Source: Brassicibacter mesophilus (GTDB lineage: Bacteria > Bacillota > Clostridia > Tissierellales > Proteiniboraceae). From it: 33,408 bases of DNA. Below are positions 1-7,712 of this stretch, piece after piece; position 1 is the first letter of the stretch, and every line of letters starts with the position of its first letter. Under the pieces are notes generated by a model. It searched no databases, was not told where the DNA came from, and worked only from the letters and a program-made list of their open reading frames with translations. The position numbers were made by a program, and so were the translations under genes. The DNA is taken from contig NZ_JBNPXI010000035.1 of assembly GCF_050433385.1 (NCBI RefSeq), forward strand, positions 1-33,408. The letters are read 5' to 3'.

Positions 1-148
1 ATATCCAGTAATAGTTTATAAGAAGCATATTTTTTTCTAAAAATAAATTGGTAAATTTATCTTGATGTAATTCTACTAGCACATCAGGTTAATTAATAAT
101 TAATTTAAAGGGTATTATAACAATAAAGTATTTTATGGAGGTCTGAAC

Positions 149-538
149 ATGGAAAATATTAAGTATGAAAAAACTACTAGCAAAACATTTGAAGAGGCTG
201 TATCAAGCATAGCTAAAAGCCTAGAAGAACAAAAATTTGGTGTGTTATGGAAGCTGAATTTTAAGGATAAGTTACATGAAAAGGGAGTTGAGTTTGACAA
301 GAACTTTACTATCTTAGAAGTATGTAATCCACATAAAGCAAAAGAAGTATTAACTAAACATATAGATGTAGGATACTTTTTACCTTGCAAAATAGTAGTC
401 TATGAAGATAGTGGCTCTGTAAAAATAGGCATGATGAGCCCAAAAACTCTAATTGGATTGCTTGGATATGATGATTTACAGGATGTTTCCAAGGATGTTG
501 AAGAAATAATGATTACTGCAATTAACAATGCAATTTAA
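149..538 (+). CDS. DUF302 domain protein
   Basis: A 129-residue soluble protein without signal peptide or membrane segment. The sequence fits the DUF302 family: an N-terminal helix with FEEAV and the phrase KFGVLWKLNFKDKLHEKG, then a strand with FTILEVCNPHKAKEVL, then YFLPCKIVVYEDSGSVKIG near residues 75-95, which is the typical core. DUF302 domains form small alpha/beta folds often found in sulfur or metal stress settings; the biochemical role is not established. The start is the ATG at 149, with GGAGG at 137-141 upstream. It is the only plus-strand gene in the first 13 kb and converges with the TudS-like gene across a shared hairpin. Family assignment is firm; function is unknown. Confidence 0.85.
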   Translation: MENIKYEKTTSKTFEEAVSSIAKSLEEQKFGVLWKLNFKDKLHEKGVEFDKNFTILEVCNPHKAKEVLTKHIDVGYFLPCKIVVYEDSGSVKIGMMSPKTLIGLLGYDDLQDVSKDVEEIMITAINNAI

Positions 539-547
539 CAAGAAAAT

Positions 548-585
548 AAGGAAGGTATTTGGATATTTATATATCCCCTTCCTTT
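548..585. terminator. hairpin between convergent DUF302 and TudS-like genes
   Basis: Arms AAGGAAGG (548-555) and CCTTCCTT (577-584) enclose an inner GGATAT/ATATCC stem. It begins 10 bases after the DUF302 stop and lies before the end of the opposing gene, so it may serve both strands. The T-run is short. Confidence 0.65.
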
Positions 586-610
586 AACAATCACCCTATA
601 TTACTAAGTA

Positions 611-1156
611 TCATTTTATTGAACTAATAACTGTATCTACGTCTAATCCTTCAATTGCGTAAAATGGAACATCTATATTGTATTGTTCAAATAATTTCAT
701 AAGCTCTTCCATAAAAACACCACTGCCTTCAGTATAAACTAAACTTTTTACCTTTTTACCAATTATATCCATATCTTCAAACTCTCCACCCCATGATTTT
801 CCATCACAAACCTTGGACACTCCACAGCTAGGGCTTCCGTTTATCCCTACTACTCCTATAACCTCATATCCGTTTTTTAAATAGTCAGTTAGCTGTCCAA
901 TAATTGGAGTTAGCATTTCAACCGAATTCTCCCTGAAAAACTTAGTATCAAATTGAGCTTTTACATGTCCCCATCTCTTTATGCCATACATATGCATCTC
1001 AGGACAAGGCAATTGCATTATCCCGATATTTTTTTTCATCAAATGTTCAACTAGTCTAAATGTATCTGCTCTTTCTTTAGGAAGTGTTCTTTCAACCTTA
1101 GAGCATTTATTTAATACGCAATGAGAGACAAGAATAATTCTTTTCTTATTATCCAT
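611..1156 (-). CDS. TudS/DUF523-like putative desulfidase
   Basis: A 181-residue cytosolic protein of the DUF523/TudS superfamily. TudS enzymes use a [4Fe-4S] cluster held by three cysteines to remove sulfur from thiouracil-type substrates. Here the candidate ligands are C13 (in SHCVLNKC), C51 (in LPCPEMHMYG) and C111 (in GSPSCGVS); C18 and C117 are further cysteines near them. The pattern LPCPE followed by GxxRW is close to the clostridial CD3072-like branch of this superfamily rather than classical TudS, so the substrate is uncertain. The start has a clear GGAGG ten bases upstream. It follows the ABC importer lipoprotein gene after a hairpin and might be read through from that operon. Confidence 0.75.
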   Translation of the reverse strand: MDNKKRIILVSHCVLNKCSKVERTLPKERADTFRLVEHLMKKNIGIMQLPCPEMHMYGIKRWGHVKAQFDTKFFRENSVEMLTPIIGQLTDYLKNGYEVIGVVGINGSPSCGVSKVCDGKSWGGEFEDMDIIGKKVKSLVYTEGSGVFMEELMKLFEQYNIDVPFYAIEGLDVDTVISSIK

Positions 1157-1178
1157 ATTTTAAACCTCCAATATACAG

Positions 1179-1212
1179 ATTAAGGATGATGCAATTTTAC
1201 ATCATCCTTAAT
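1179..1212 (-). terminator. perfect 13-bp hairpin after the lipoprotein gene
   Basis: Arms ATTAAGGATGATG (1179-1191) and its exact complement (1200-1212) with an 8-base loop. It lies 5 bases past the stop of the solute-binding protein and before the TudS-like gene. The U-tract is weak, so it could be a partial terminator or a message-stabilising stem. Confidence 0.6.
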
Positions 1213-1216
1213 GTTA

Positions 1217-2560
1217 TTAATTGTTAGCGAAGTTTTTCTTCGCTTCATCAAGGTCGTTTCTAGCATCTTTTTGAGCATCTACTAAAGCTTGATCGATTGA
1301 TTTTTGACCTGATAATATTTCTTCTAGTGCTTCCTGCATATTACTATGAATAGCATATCCATTTAATACTTTAGGATCTTGATATGCATAAGGGAATTGG
1401 TTAGTAGCTATACGTTTACTTGGATCTTCATTTAGAAACGCTTGGAATTTTTCAGAGTTAAGTGCTGCATTTGTCAATGGAAGATAGCCTGAACCTATAC
1501 CCCATTCTACGCCTGTCTCTTCTTCATACCAGAATTTTATGAACTCCCAAGCCGCCTTTTTTTGCTCTTCAGATACAGTATTAAACATTGTTATATCTGT
1601 ACCTGAAAATAATGCTGCTTGTTTTTCTCCTTTTGGCAATTCCGCAACAGCCCAATTTACACCTGATTGTTCACATGCATCTTTCATATGCGGAATATTT
1701 GAAGACGATGCAAACCCTATAAATGACTCTCCTCTTGACATAGGACCTGTTATATATCCATCTTCAAATGCTACTTGTGCTATACCATCGTTTACCATAC
1801 CTGTTATAAATTCATAGGCTTTTTTAGTCTGAGGTGTGTCTATCATTACTGTATCTGTGCTTTCATCATAGATATGCCCACCTGCTTGCTCTACCCAAAA
1901 ACTAAAGTCAATTCCTGCGCTTTTGTTAAACACTAAACCTTTCTTTCCATCCTTTGATAATTTTGCAGCTGCTTCTCTTAATTCATCCCAGGTAGTTGGA
2001 ACAGCTATTCCTGCTTCTTGTAATGTATCAACGTTATAATACATTAAATATGAACCTTTATTAAATGGAAGTGAATAGTGCTTACCATTCCACATGCCGT
2101 TATCTCTTAATCCAGTTGGGATGTCATTCCATACAGCTTTATTCATCCCATTTTTTTCATCAAAAATATATGGATCTAGCTCTTCTACCATGTCGTTTAA
2201 AACATAGGCTGTAAGTCTATTACAATATATCATTGATAACGCTGGTAAATTACCTGCTTGTGCTGAACCATTAAGCTTTTCAAAAAGCTCTTTATAATGT
2301 CCTTGGAATACTGCATTTACTTTGATTTCAGGATGCTCCGCATTAAATTTATCTACTAAGCTTTGTAATGTTTCACCGTTGCCATCTGACATAGCATGCC
2401 AGAACTCAATCTCTACAGGCTGTTTTTGTTGTTCTTGTTGTTCTTGTTGTTCTGATGTTTGACCGTTGTCTTGTGCAGTATTAGCTGGTTCCTTTTGGCT
2501 ACAGCCTACCATTGCAACAATCATAATAAGAACTAAAAGAAGTGCAGTAATTCTTTTCAT
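1217..2560 (-). CDS. ABC transporter substrate-binding lipoprotein (UgpB/MalE type)
   Basis: A 447-residue family 1 extracellular solute-binding protein. The N-terminus is a lipoprotein signal: MKR, a hydrophobic stretch, then the lipobox VGC with the lipidated cysteine at C20. A Gln/Glu-rich linker at about 36-48 (three QQE-type units, seen as a GTTCTT repeat in DNA) tethers the domain to the membrane. The mature part starts EIEFWHAM and continues with FNAEHPEIKVNAVFQGHY, typical of UgpB-like proteins that bind glycerol-3-phosphate, glycerophosphodiesters or oligosaccharides. It is the last gene of a four-gene importer operon (ATPase, permease, permease, binding protein). The ligand cannot be read from sequence; the glycerol operon 7 kb away makes glycerol-3-phosphate reasonable. 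Confidence 0.88.
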   Translation of the reverse strand: MKRITALLLVLIMIVAMVGCSQKEPANTAQDNGQTSEQQEQQEQQKQPVEIEFWHAMSDGNGETLQSLVDKFNAEHPEIKVNAVFQGHYKELFEKLNGSAQAGNLPALSMIYCNRLTAYVLNDMVEELDPYIFDEKNGMNKAVWNDIPTGLRDNGMWNGKHYSLPFNKGSYLMYYNVDTLQEAGIAVPTTWDELREAAAKLSKDGKKGLVFNKSAGIDFSFWVEQAGGHIYDESTDTVMIDTPQTKKAYEFITGMVNDGIAQVAFEDGYITGPMSRGESFIGFASSSNIPHMKDACEQSGVNWAVAELPKGEKQAALFSGTDITMFNTVSEEQKKAAWEFIKFWYEEETGVEWGIGSGYLPLTNAALNSEKFQAFLNEDPSKRIATNQFPYAYQDPKVLNGYAIHSNMQEALEEILSGQKSIDQALVDAQKDARNDLDEAKKNFANN

Positions 2561-2597
2561 ATTTTTTCCTCCTCTATTTGAAGAATTATATTTTATG

Positions 2598-3422
2598 TTA
2601 ACCTTTTATACCTCCCCTTGTAACACCTTGAACAATATATTTTTGCAGAGTTATGTAAATGATAATGATTGGAATGATTACTATACTTGAATATGCCATT
2701 AGCAGATTGTATTTTGCTCCTGCCTCTGTCATAAAATTTGTTAACCCTACTGGCAGTGTTCTCATTTCAGGTGTACTAGTCATCAGTAGTGGCCACAAAA
2801 ACTCATTCCAACTATTTATTATCTTAAGTAGAGCAATTGTTATAAGAGCAGGTTTAGCAAAAGGTACCATAATCTTAACTAGATACTTAAAATCACTACA
2901 ACCATCCACTTTTGCGGCATAGTATAGCTCTTCAGGCACTGTAAGAAAAAACTGTCTAAGCAAAAATATTGAAAAAACACTTGTTAGCCATGGCACATAT
3001 AAAGCTGGCATAGTATTTATAAGATGTAGTTTTGACAATGTAACAAAGTTAGGAGCAATCAGCATCTCTCCAGGTACCATCATTGTTCCTAAAAGAATAG
3101 AAAATATAATGTCTCTCCCCCAAAACTTCAGCCTAGAAAACGCAAAAGCAGCTAATATTGATGTAATCAAGGTACCTGCTGTTACCATAAAAGCTACAAA
3201 AACACTATTAAAGAAATATGTCTTAATTGGAACTCTTCTAACTATTTCACTGTAGTTATCCCATTGAAAGCTGCTAGGTATAAGCTTTGGAGGCATTTCA
3301 TATACTGCACCTGGATGTTTTAGTGACGTACTTATCATCCATATAAATGGCAGTAAAGTGACGATTACGCCAGATATAAGAATAATATAAGAAATAATAT
3401 TAATTATTTTTATTTTTTTCAT
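2598..3422 (-). CDS. ABC transporter permease (UgpE/MalG type)
   Basis: A 274-residue inner-membrane permease of the MalG/UgpE group with six predicted membrane segments. The opening ISYIILISGVIVTLLPFIWMISTSL is a typical first membrane helix for this group. The EAA loop that docks on the ATPase is visible as YYAAKVDGCSDFKYLVKIMVP, around residues 165-185. The C-terminus ends in QKYIVQGVTRGGIKG, the usual ending of this family. It starts 10 bases after the UgpA-type gene, with an AAGGAG site, and is followed 37 bases later by the binding-protein gene. It forms the channel heterodimer with the upstream permease. Confidence 0.9.
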   Translation of the reverse strand: MKKIKIINIISYIILISGVIVTLLPFIWMISTSLKHPGAVYEMPPKLIPSSFQWDNYSEIVRRVPIKTYFFNSVFVAFMVTAGTLITSILAAFAFSRLKFWGRDIIFSILLGTMMVPGEMLIAPNFVTLSKLHLINTMPALYVPWLTSVFSIFLLRQFFLTVPEELYYAAKVDGCSDFKYLVKIMVPFAKPALITIALLKIINSWNEFLWPLLMTSTPEMRTLPVGLTNFMTEAGAKYNLLMAYSSIVIIPIIIIYITLQKYIVQGVTRGGIKG

Positions 3423-3432
3423 ATTTTACTCC

Positions 3433-4326
3433 TTATTTGTAGTGAACCATCTTCTTTCCTATATACAACTGTATCAAAGTAACAACTAATATAATTGCAA
3501 ACAGTACAACAGAAGCAGTAGAAGCTATGCCATATGAAAACTGATTTGCTAGCTTATCATATATGTAATAAACCATGGTTAAGCAGGAGTTTACTGGTCC
3601 AGGCATTTTATTGAATAGAGCATAAACCTCACTGAAAACCTTAAATGCTCCAATCAGAGAAGTAATCGTAACAAAAAAAATAGTAGGAGATAATAAAGGG
3701 AGCGTAATGTATATAAACCTATTCCAAGTGTTAGCTGCATCCACTTTAGCTGCTCCATAATATTGTGTGTCTATATTTTGCAATCCTGTCAAAATAATAA
3801 GGATGTTATACCCTAGTGTTTTCCATACACTCAATATGATTAAACTGACCATAGCCCATTTTGGATCAATCAACCACTTTATAGGCTCGATACCGAATAT
3901 TCCAAGAAAATAGTTTAATATCCCATACTGAGAGTGAAATATCCATCTCCACACCGAAGATATTGCCACTGTGCTAGTAACAAAAGGTAGAAAGTATATA
4001 CTTCTAAAAAAACTTTTAAAGTGTATATTAGAATTTAACAGTAAAGCTATCAACGTTGACAGCATAATAGATATCGGTACTACCCCTATAACAAAAATAA
4101 AAGTGTTTTTCATTGCCAAAATGAAATTATCATCATTAAACAAACTTATATAATTGTCAAAGCCATATTCAAACACAATATGCTTAAAATAGTTGTACCT
4201 AGTATAAAAGCTCATTGCTAAAGCTTTAGCAATCGGATATATATGAAATATACTTAAGACTAATAACGCTGGTGCTAAATACATTATTCCTTTAGCAAAC
4301 TTTTTAATTTCTTTAAAAATATTCAT
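3433..4326 (-). CDS. ABC transporter permease (UgpA/MalF type)
   Basis: A 297-residue inner-membrane permease of the sugar/glycerol-3-phosphate class. It has a cytoplasmic start (MNIFKEIKKFAKG), a first membrane helix ending near IYPIAKALAMSFY, and further helices around FVIGVVPISIML and TVAISSVWRWIF. The EAA loop reads YYGAAKVDAANTWNRFIYIT near residues 190-210 and contacts the ATPase. An AGGAGA site precedes the ATG. The gap to the upstream ATPase gene is 8 bases, consistent with one transcript. It pairs with the next gene to form the membrane channel. Confidence 0.9.
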   Translation of the reverse strand: MNIFKEIKKFAKGIMYLAPALLVLSIFHIYPIAKALAMSFYTRYNYFKHIVFEYGFDNYISLFNDDNFILAMKNTFIFVIGVVPISIMLSTLIALLLNSNIHFKSFFRSIYFLPFVTSTVAISSVWRWIFHSQYGILNYFLGIFGIEPIKWLIDPKWAMVSLIILSVWKTLGYNILIILTGLQNIDTQYYGAAKVDAANTWNRFIYITLPLLSPTIFFVTITSLIGAFKVFSEVYALFNKMPGPVNSCLTMVYYIYDKLANQFSYGIASTASVVLFAIILVVTLIQLYIGKKMVHYK

Positions 4327-4334
4327 ACCGTCTC

Positions 4335-5411
4335 CTATAAGAGTTTAATATTAGCATTACTTTTAACATCAAAAATATGAAGCTTTTCCCTTCTAATTCT
4401 TAGAAAAATATTATCTTCAGGTGATATTCTATAGTCTGATGAAGTGAAGCATCTGAATTTATAGTCTTCAATTCTGAATACTATTAAGTTATCCTTTCCT
4501 ATCATCTCTACATGCTCAACAATACCTTTAATATCACTTTCTTCTTCTGAACAAATTATGAAGTCTTCAGGTCTAATAGCTATGATACATTTGTCTGTAT
4601 TATTGTTATACTGATTTCCTGACATATCTATATGAAGCCTAGTTTTTGTTTTATCTAAATAAAATTGCCCATCTATATTATTTAGATTAAAAGTATTTAT
4701 AGGTGCATTCCCTATGAACTTTGCAGTAAATAGATTACTTGGACAGTTATATATGTTTCTTGGAGTATCATATTGCTGTAGCTTCCCTTTATTCATCAAA
4801 AGTATTTTATCCGATATACTAGCTGCCTCGTCTTGATCATGAGTAACGAATATAGTAGTAATGTTAAGCTTCTTTTGAAGTTTCCTTATTTCTTCTCTTG
4901 TCTCTATTCTTAATTTTGCATCAAGATTTGATAAAGGCTCATCCATCAAAAGAACATTTGGTTTTTTTACAAGCGCTCTTGCAATTGCTACTCTTTGTTG
5001 TTGTCCTCCAGATAGCTGGCTAGGCTTTCTATCTAATAGTTCTTTTATCTTTAATAGCTCAGTTACTTCTTCAACCCTACTTAAAGCTTCTTTTTTTGAC
5101 ACTTTAAGCATATTCAATGGAAACATTATGTTTTTTAATACTGTCATATGAGGATAAAGTGCATAGTTCTGAAAAACCATACCAATATTTCTTTTTTCAG
5201 TATCAATGTCATTCACAAGTTTCTCATCAAAAAATATTGAACCACTATCTTGAGCATGAAGTCCTGCAATCATAAATAAAGTAGTGCTTTTACCACAACC
5301 GCTTGGCCCTAAGAAAGTGACCAACTCACCATCGTCTATATCAGCTGATAAGTCATCTACTGCAGTTATATCCTTAAACTTTTTTGTAAGGTTTCTTATC
5401 TTTACTTTCAT
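4335..5411 (-). CDS. ABC transporter ATPase (UgpC/MalK type)
   Basis: A 358-residue cytosolic ATPase energising the adjacent permeases. Visible motifs are Walker A GPSGCGKST, the Q-loop region NIGMVFQNYALYPHMTV, the signature LSGGQQQRVAIARAL, Walker B LLMDEPLSNLD and the switch histidine in FVTHDQDEA. A C-terminal TOBE-like regulatory region follows from about residue 240 (AIRPEDF). Three starts are possible within 9 bases (GTG 5420, ATG 5417, ATG 5411); I prefer 5411 because AGGTG lies six bases upstream of it and the GTG is part of that site. It is first in the importer operon. MalK-type ATPases can be shared with other importers, so it may serve more than one system. Confidence 0.9.
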   Translation of the reverse strand: MKVKIRNLTKKFKDITAVDDLSADIDDGELVTFLGPSGCGKSTTLFMIAGLHAQDSGSIFFDEKLVNDIDTEKRNIGMVFQNYALYPHMTVLKNIMFPLNMLKVSKKEALSRVEEVTELLKIKELLDRKPSQLSGGQQQRVAIARALVKKPNVLLMDEPLSNLDAKLRIETREEIRKLQKKLNITTIFVTHDQDEAASISDKILLMNKGKLQQYDTPRNIYNCPSNLFTAKFIGNAPINTFNLNNIDGQFYLDKTKTRLHIDMSGNQYNNNTDKCIIAIRPEDFIICSEEESDIKGIVEHVEMIGKDNLIVFRIEDYKFRCFTSSDYRISPEDNIFLRIRREKLHIFDVKSNANIKLL

Positions 5412-5529
5412 ATGCATCACCTAATAAGTTTTCTTGGTTAATTACCAAAGTTTATCGTAACAGATAATCTATTCCAACTCCAATAGAAAAAAATGATAGG
5501 TTGTCTTTTCTGCATAGAAAGTATCTATA

Positions 5530-5589
5530 AATTAAAAAATAATAAGCATGGACAAGTATAGCATTTAAGCTATCTTTATCCATGCTTAT
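5530..5589 (-). terminator. terminator after the DUF134 gene
   Basis: Long hairpin with 21-base arms (5542-5562 and 5569-5589; three non-identical positions) and loop ATTTAA. On the minus strand it is followed by a T-rich tract at 5530-5541. It starts 22 bases after the DUF134 stop. Confidence 0.85.
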
Positions 5590-5610
5590 CAATATTAAGC
5601 TCATTCTCTT

Positions 5611-5970
5611 TTATTTCATCCCATGCCTATGACGTCCATGACAACAAGCTGAACAATTTCTATCTTTTATTTCTTCATTGCATACGGTATAGTTTCCACC
5701 TTCAATTTTAAGAGTTTTACCATTAACTAAACTGTCTGCCATCTTTTTTCTTGCATCATCATATATCCGCTGAATAGTAGATCTAGCAACATCCATTTTT
5801 TCAGCACATTGTTCTTGATTCAATCCTTCAAAATCAATAAGCCTAATTGTTTCAAATTCTTCTACCTTCATAGTAACCAGTTCTTCTTCATCTAACACTC
5901 TATTAACAGGTCCATAAGCTTGAAAATTTGGAAGACTGCATACTCTTCGTCGTTTTCTAGGTCTTGGCAC
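5611..5970 (-). CDS. DUF134 helix-turn-helix protein
   Basis: A 119-residue predicted DNA-binding protein of the DUF134 family. It opens with (V/M)PRPRKRRRVCSLP, the family hallmark, then FETIRLIDFEGLNQEQCAEKM and ARSTIQRIYDDARKKMADSL, a sigma-70-region-4-like helix-turn-helix at about residues 45-80. The tail is rich in Cys and His (C-x4-CSACCHGRHRHG), suggesting metal binding. I chose the GTG at 5970 over an upstream ATG at 6030: GGGGTG lies five bases upstream, the family begins exactly there, and the longer form would run back through the preceding terminator. The genetic link to a DUF5320 gene is common in anaerobes, often near iron-molybdenum-cofactor-type proteins. The target is unknown; the paired operator upstream of DUF5320 is a candidate. 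Confidence 0.85.
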   Translation of the reverse strand: MPRPRKRRRVCSLPNFQAYGPVNRVLDEEELVTMKVEEFETIRLIDFEGLNQEQCAEKMDVARSTIQRIYDDARKKMADSLVNGKTLKIEGGNYTVCNEEIKDRNCSACCHGRHRHGMK

Positions 5971-6011
5971 ATTATCACCCCATTTATCAAACTTATCACT
6001 ATTATATCCTA

Positions 6012-6047
6012 AAATAAACGAGTGAGACAATGCTCACCCGTTTATTT
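6012..6047 (-). terminator. terminator between DUF5320 and DUF134
   Basis: Fifteen-base arms at 6012-6026 and 6033-6047 with one G-U wobble on the minus strand and a 6-base loop, followed on the minus strand by TTTATTTT. It overlaps the DUF5320 stop codon region and lies just upstream of the DUF134 GTG, so DUF134 expression may depend on read-through. Confidence 0.75.
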
Positions 6048-6314
6048 TTCTTCATTTAGTTCAGATAATCTAGTTTTTATATTATCTAAATTTTCTTCTA
6101 AAATTGTCTTTTGTCTTTCCAAAAAAGTTTTGTCATCTTCTTGATTGCCATAACCACCGTTATAAAAGCATCTCCCAGCTCCTCTTCTGAAGGCACGGCC
6201 AGTACCTAGTCCCATTCCTGATAATTTACTAGGTGTTGTTTTTCTGCATAATCCCATTCCTTTACCTGTCATTGGACCTATTCCCATCGGTCCCATACCA
6301 TTTAGTCTTGGCAT
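6042..6314 (-). CDS. DUF5320 domain protein
   Basis: A 90-residue protein with the DUF5320 signature: a Gly/Met-rich start (MPRLNGMGPMGIGPMTGKGM) with a cysteine at position 23, an Arg/Gly-rich middle (GRAFRRGAGRCF), and a charged C-terminal helix (about 60-90, EDDKTF...LSELNEEK) likely to form a coiled coil. The family is frequent in anaerobic Firmicutes and archaea beside DUF134 regulators and metal-cluster proteins, but its function is not established. An AAAAGGAGG site precedes the ATG. A near-consensus promoter and two copies of a 14-bp motif sit upstream. Confidence 0.85.
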   Translation of the reverse strand: MPRLNGMGPMGIGPMTGKGMGLCRKTTPSKLSGMGLGTGRAFRRGAGRCFYNGGYGNQEDDKTFLERQKTILEENLDNIKTRLSELNEEK

Positions 6315-6331
6315 ATTAAATCCTCCTTTTA

Positions 6332-6383
6332 TTTTGGGTATATGTTCTTTATGATTATATTATACATCGTTTTGGGCATATGT
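6332..6383 (-). promoter_or_regulatory. two direct copies of a 14-bp putative operator
   Basis: Minus-strand ACATATACCCAAAA (6332-6345) and ACATATGCCCAAAA (6370-6383) differ at one base and lie 38 bp apart. One overlaps the promoter spacer and -35 box, the other lies just downstream of the expected transcript start, an arrangement suited to repression. Confidence 0.55.
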
Positions 6384-6386
6384 CAA
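6359..6386 (-). promoter_or_regulatory. sigma-A-type promoter of DUF5320-DUF134
   Basis: Minus strand TTGACA (6381-6386), 16-bp spacer, TATAAT (6359-6364). Both hexamers are perfect consensus. Confidence 0.85.
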
Positions 6387-6424
6387 TAACTTTATGTAAT
6401 ATTTTTAAATATATTTATCTATTT

Positions 6425-6475
6425 AAAAAAAGCATGAATAAGTGCATCCTCTAAGATGTCTTAATCCATGCTTTT
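6425..6475 (-). terminator. terminator of the permease operon
   Basis: Hairpin with arms near 6428-6448 and 6455-6475 (AAAGCATG at the base, CATC/GATG at the top), followed on the minus strand by a run of seven Ts. It lies about 80 bases past the end of the second permease gene. Confidence 0.8.
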
Positions 6476-6553
6476 AACCCAATTCCTTATATTGTGATCT
6501 CGATAAAATATCTTTTTATTTATACAGAAAATCTAATGTTACTAAAAATATTA

Positions 6554-7084
6554 TTACAATGATTCTGCATTTTCGTAAATTCTCTTTATATCCTCTTTAT
6601 CAATAATAGCACATAAAATATATGCGATTATTATTATACCAGGGATATCTACAAGTAATCTTGTAACAGCAAATCTAGATCCTAATGCAGAAAGTTCAAA
6701 TAAAAACATCGGTATCTTTGTGGTAGACCACGCACCAATAAATATTACAATATTACTTAATTTAACGCCTTTTTTCATGAATACAGCCGCTATAGGAAAA
6801 GCACCATAAAGTGGTCCTGCTGCTGCTGAACCTAAGATAATAGACAAAATAATACCTTTAAGTCCAGATCCTTCTCCCATATATTTCATCATAGTTTCCT
6901 TAGGAACCCATATGTCTAATAATCCTAAAAGAACAAAAACTGGAGGTATAACCAATATCATTTCCTTAAAACTAAAGACAGTTACATTTAGTGCTTTTAA
7001 TCCAATCTCTCTATTAACCAACAATAGAACTCCCAATAGCACAATAGTAATAAGGAAAAATCTATATTTCTTTAACAGTATCAT
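6554..7084 (-). CDS. half-size permease, COG0701/ArsP-like, second half
   Basis: A 176-residue integral membrane protein with about five hydrophobic segments, resembling one half of a DUF318/ArsP_1 (COG0701) permease. Features include WVPKETMMKYMGEGSGLKG near residues 58-76, the central GSAAAGPLYGAFPIAAVFMKKG, and STTKIPMFLFELSALGSRF. Its start overlaps the end of the preceding gene by four bases (ATGA), so the two are translationally coupled. The AFPxAA...K.G motif recurs in its partner, which suggests that the two encode homologous halves of one transporter. Full-length relatives move arsenite or organoarsenicals or have unknown substrates. I see no arsenic gene here. Confidence 0.75.
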   Translation of the reverse strand: MILLKKYRFFLITIVLLGVLLLVNREIGLKALNVTVFSFKEMILVIPPVFVLLGLLDIWVPKETMMKYMGEGSGLKGIILSIILGSAAAGPLYGAFPIAAVFMKKGVKLSNIVIFIGAWSTTKIPMFLFELSALGSRFAVTRLLVDIPGIIIIAYILCAIIDKEDIKRIYENAESL

Positions 7085-7566
7085 ATACCACCAGCCACCT
7101 TTCCAATTACAAATGCGACAATAAAAGAAAATAAAAATGCTAATACATTTCTCATAATAGTAAGTCGTTTGCCAAAATACTTTATCTCAACAGGAACAGT
7201 TACAACTCCTACCATCATTAACGTAGAAACAAATGCACCTATTTGCATATATCCTGCTCCACTCTTCAATAACATAGCTGCAGTAGGAAATGCTACAAAA
7301 CCAGGAATCAATGTAACTGCGCCAATAATTGCCGAAAAAACAACTCCTATCCATCCAGACTGATTACCTATTATTTTAGATATGATTTCAGTATTAAAAC
7401 TTCCTAGCAATATTCCTACTAGCATTATAACACCTAAAAATTGAGGTAAGATATTCTCAAAAGATTTCCAAGCCTTTTTTAAGGCTTGCTTCGTCTTTTT
7501 CTTATCTTTGTAATATGAGATAAGTAATAACATAGCTGTAGATATATACATAATATAGCTAGTCAT
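7081..7566 (-). CDS. half-size permease, COG0701/ArsP-like, first half
   Basis: A 161-residue integral membrane protein with about five hydrophobic segments and a basic loop (YKDKKKTKQALKKAWKS) after the first helix. The middle carries GAVTLIPGFVAFPTAAMLLKSGAG, then VTVPVEIKYFGKR, which aligns by eye with GAFPIAAVFMKKGVK and the following GSRF in the next gene. Pairs of about 160-170 residues like this are split versions of COG0701 permeases. AAAGGAGT precedes the ATG. The gene sits directly behind a promoter covered by a perfect palindrome of the CsoR/CstR kind, so metal- or sulfide-responsive control is inferred. Confidence 0.75.
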   Translation of the reverse strand: MTSYIMYISTAMLLLISYYKDKKKTKQALKKAWKSFENILPQFLGVIMLVGILLGSFNTEIISKIIGNQSGWIGVVFSAIIGAVTLIPGFVAFPTAAMLLKSGAGYMQIGAFVSTLMMVGVVTVPVEIKYFGKRLTIMRNVLAFLFSFIVAFVIGKVAGGI

Positions 7567-7587
7567 ATATGCTTTACTCCTTTAATG

Positions 7588-7616
7588 TTATTTATACCCT
7601 ATGGGGGTATAAATAA
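7588..7616 (-). promoter_or_regulatory. CsoR/CstR-like palindromic operator
   Basis: Perfect 12-bp inverted arms TTATTTATACCC (7588-7599) and GGGTATAAATAA (7605-7616) around TATGG. The core ATACCC-TATGG-GGGTAT closely resembles known operators of the CsoR/CstR/FrmR repressor family. It abuts the -10 box, covering the transcription start. No member of that repressor family is encoded in the window. Confidence 0.7.
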
Positions 7617-7645
7617 TTATACCAAATTATTTTCTTATTAGTCAA
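7616..7645 (-). promoter_or_regulatory. promoter of the split permease operon
   Basis: Minus strand TTGACT (7640-7645), 18-bp spacer, TATAAT (7616-7621). The -10 box overlaps the first base of the palindromic operator. Confidence 0.75.
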
Positions 7646-7712
7646 TAATAATTCTTTTAATGTTAAACTCCATCTGCAAAGTAAGAATAATACGAAAATG
7701 GTCTATCTTAGT

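Noticed and set aside
5971..6030. Longer start for the DUF134 gene at 6030
   Set aside because: The extra 20 residues are not part of the family and their codons overlap the upstream terminator; the GTG at 5970 has the ribosome site.
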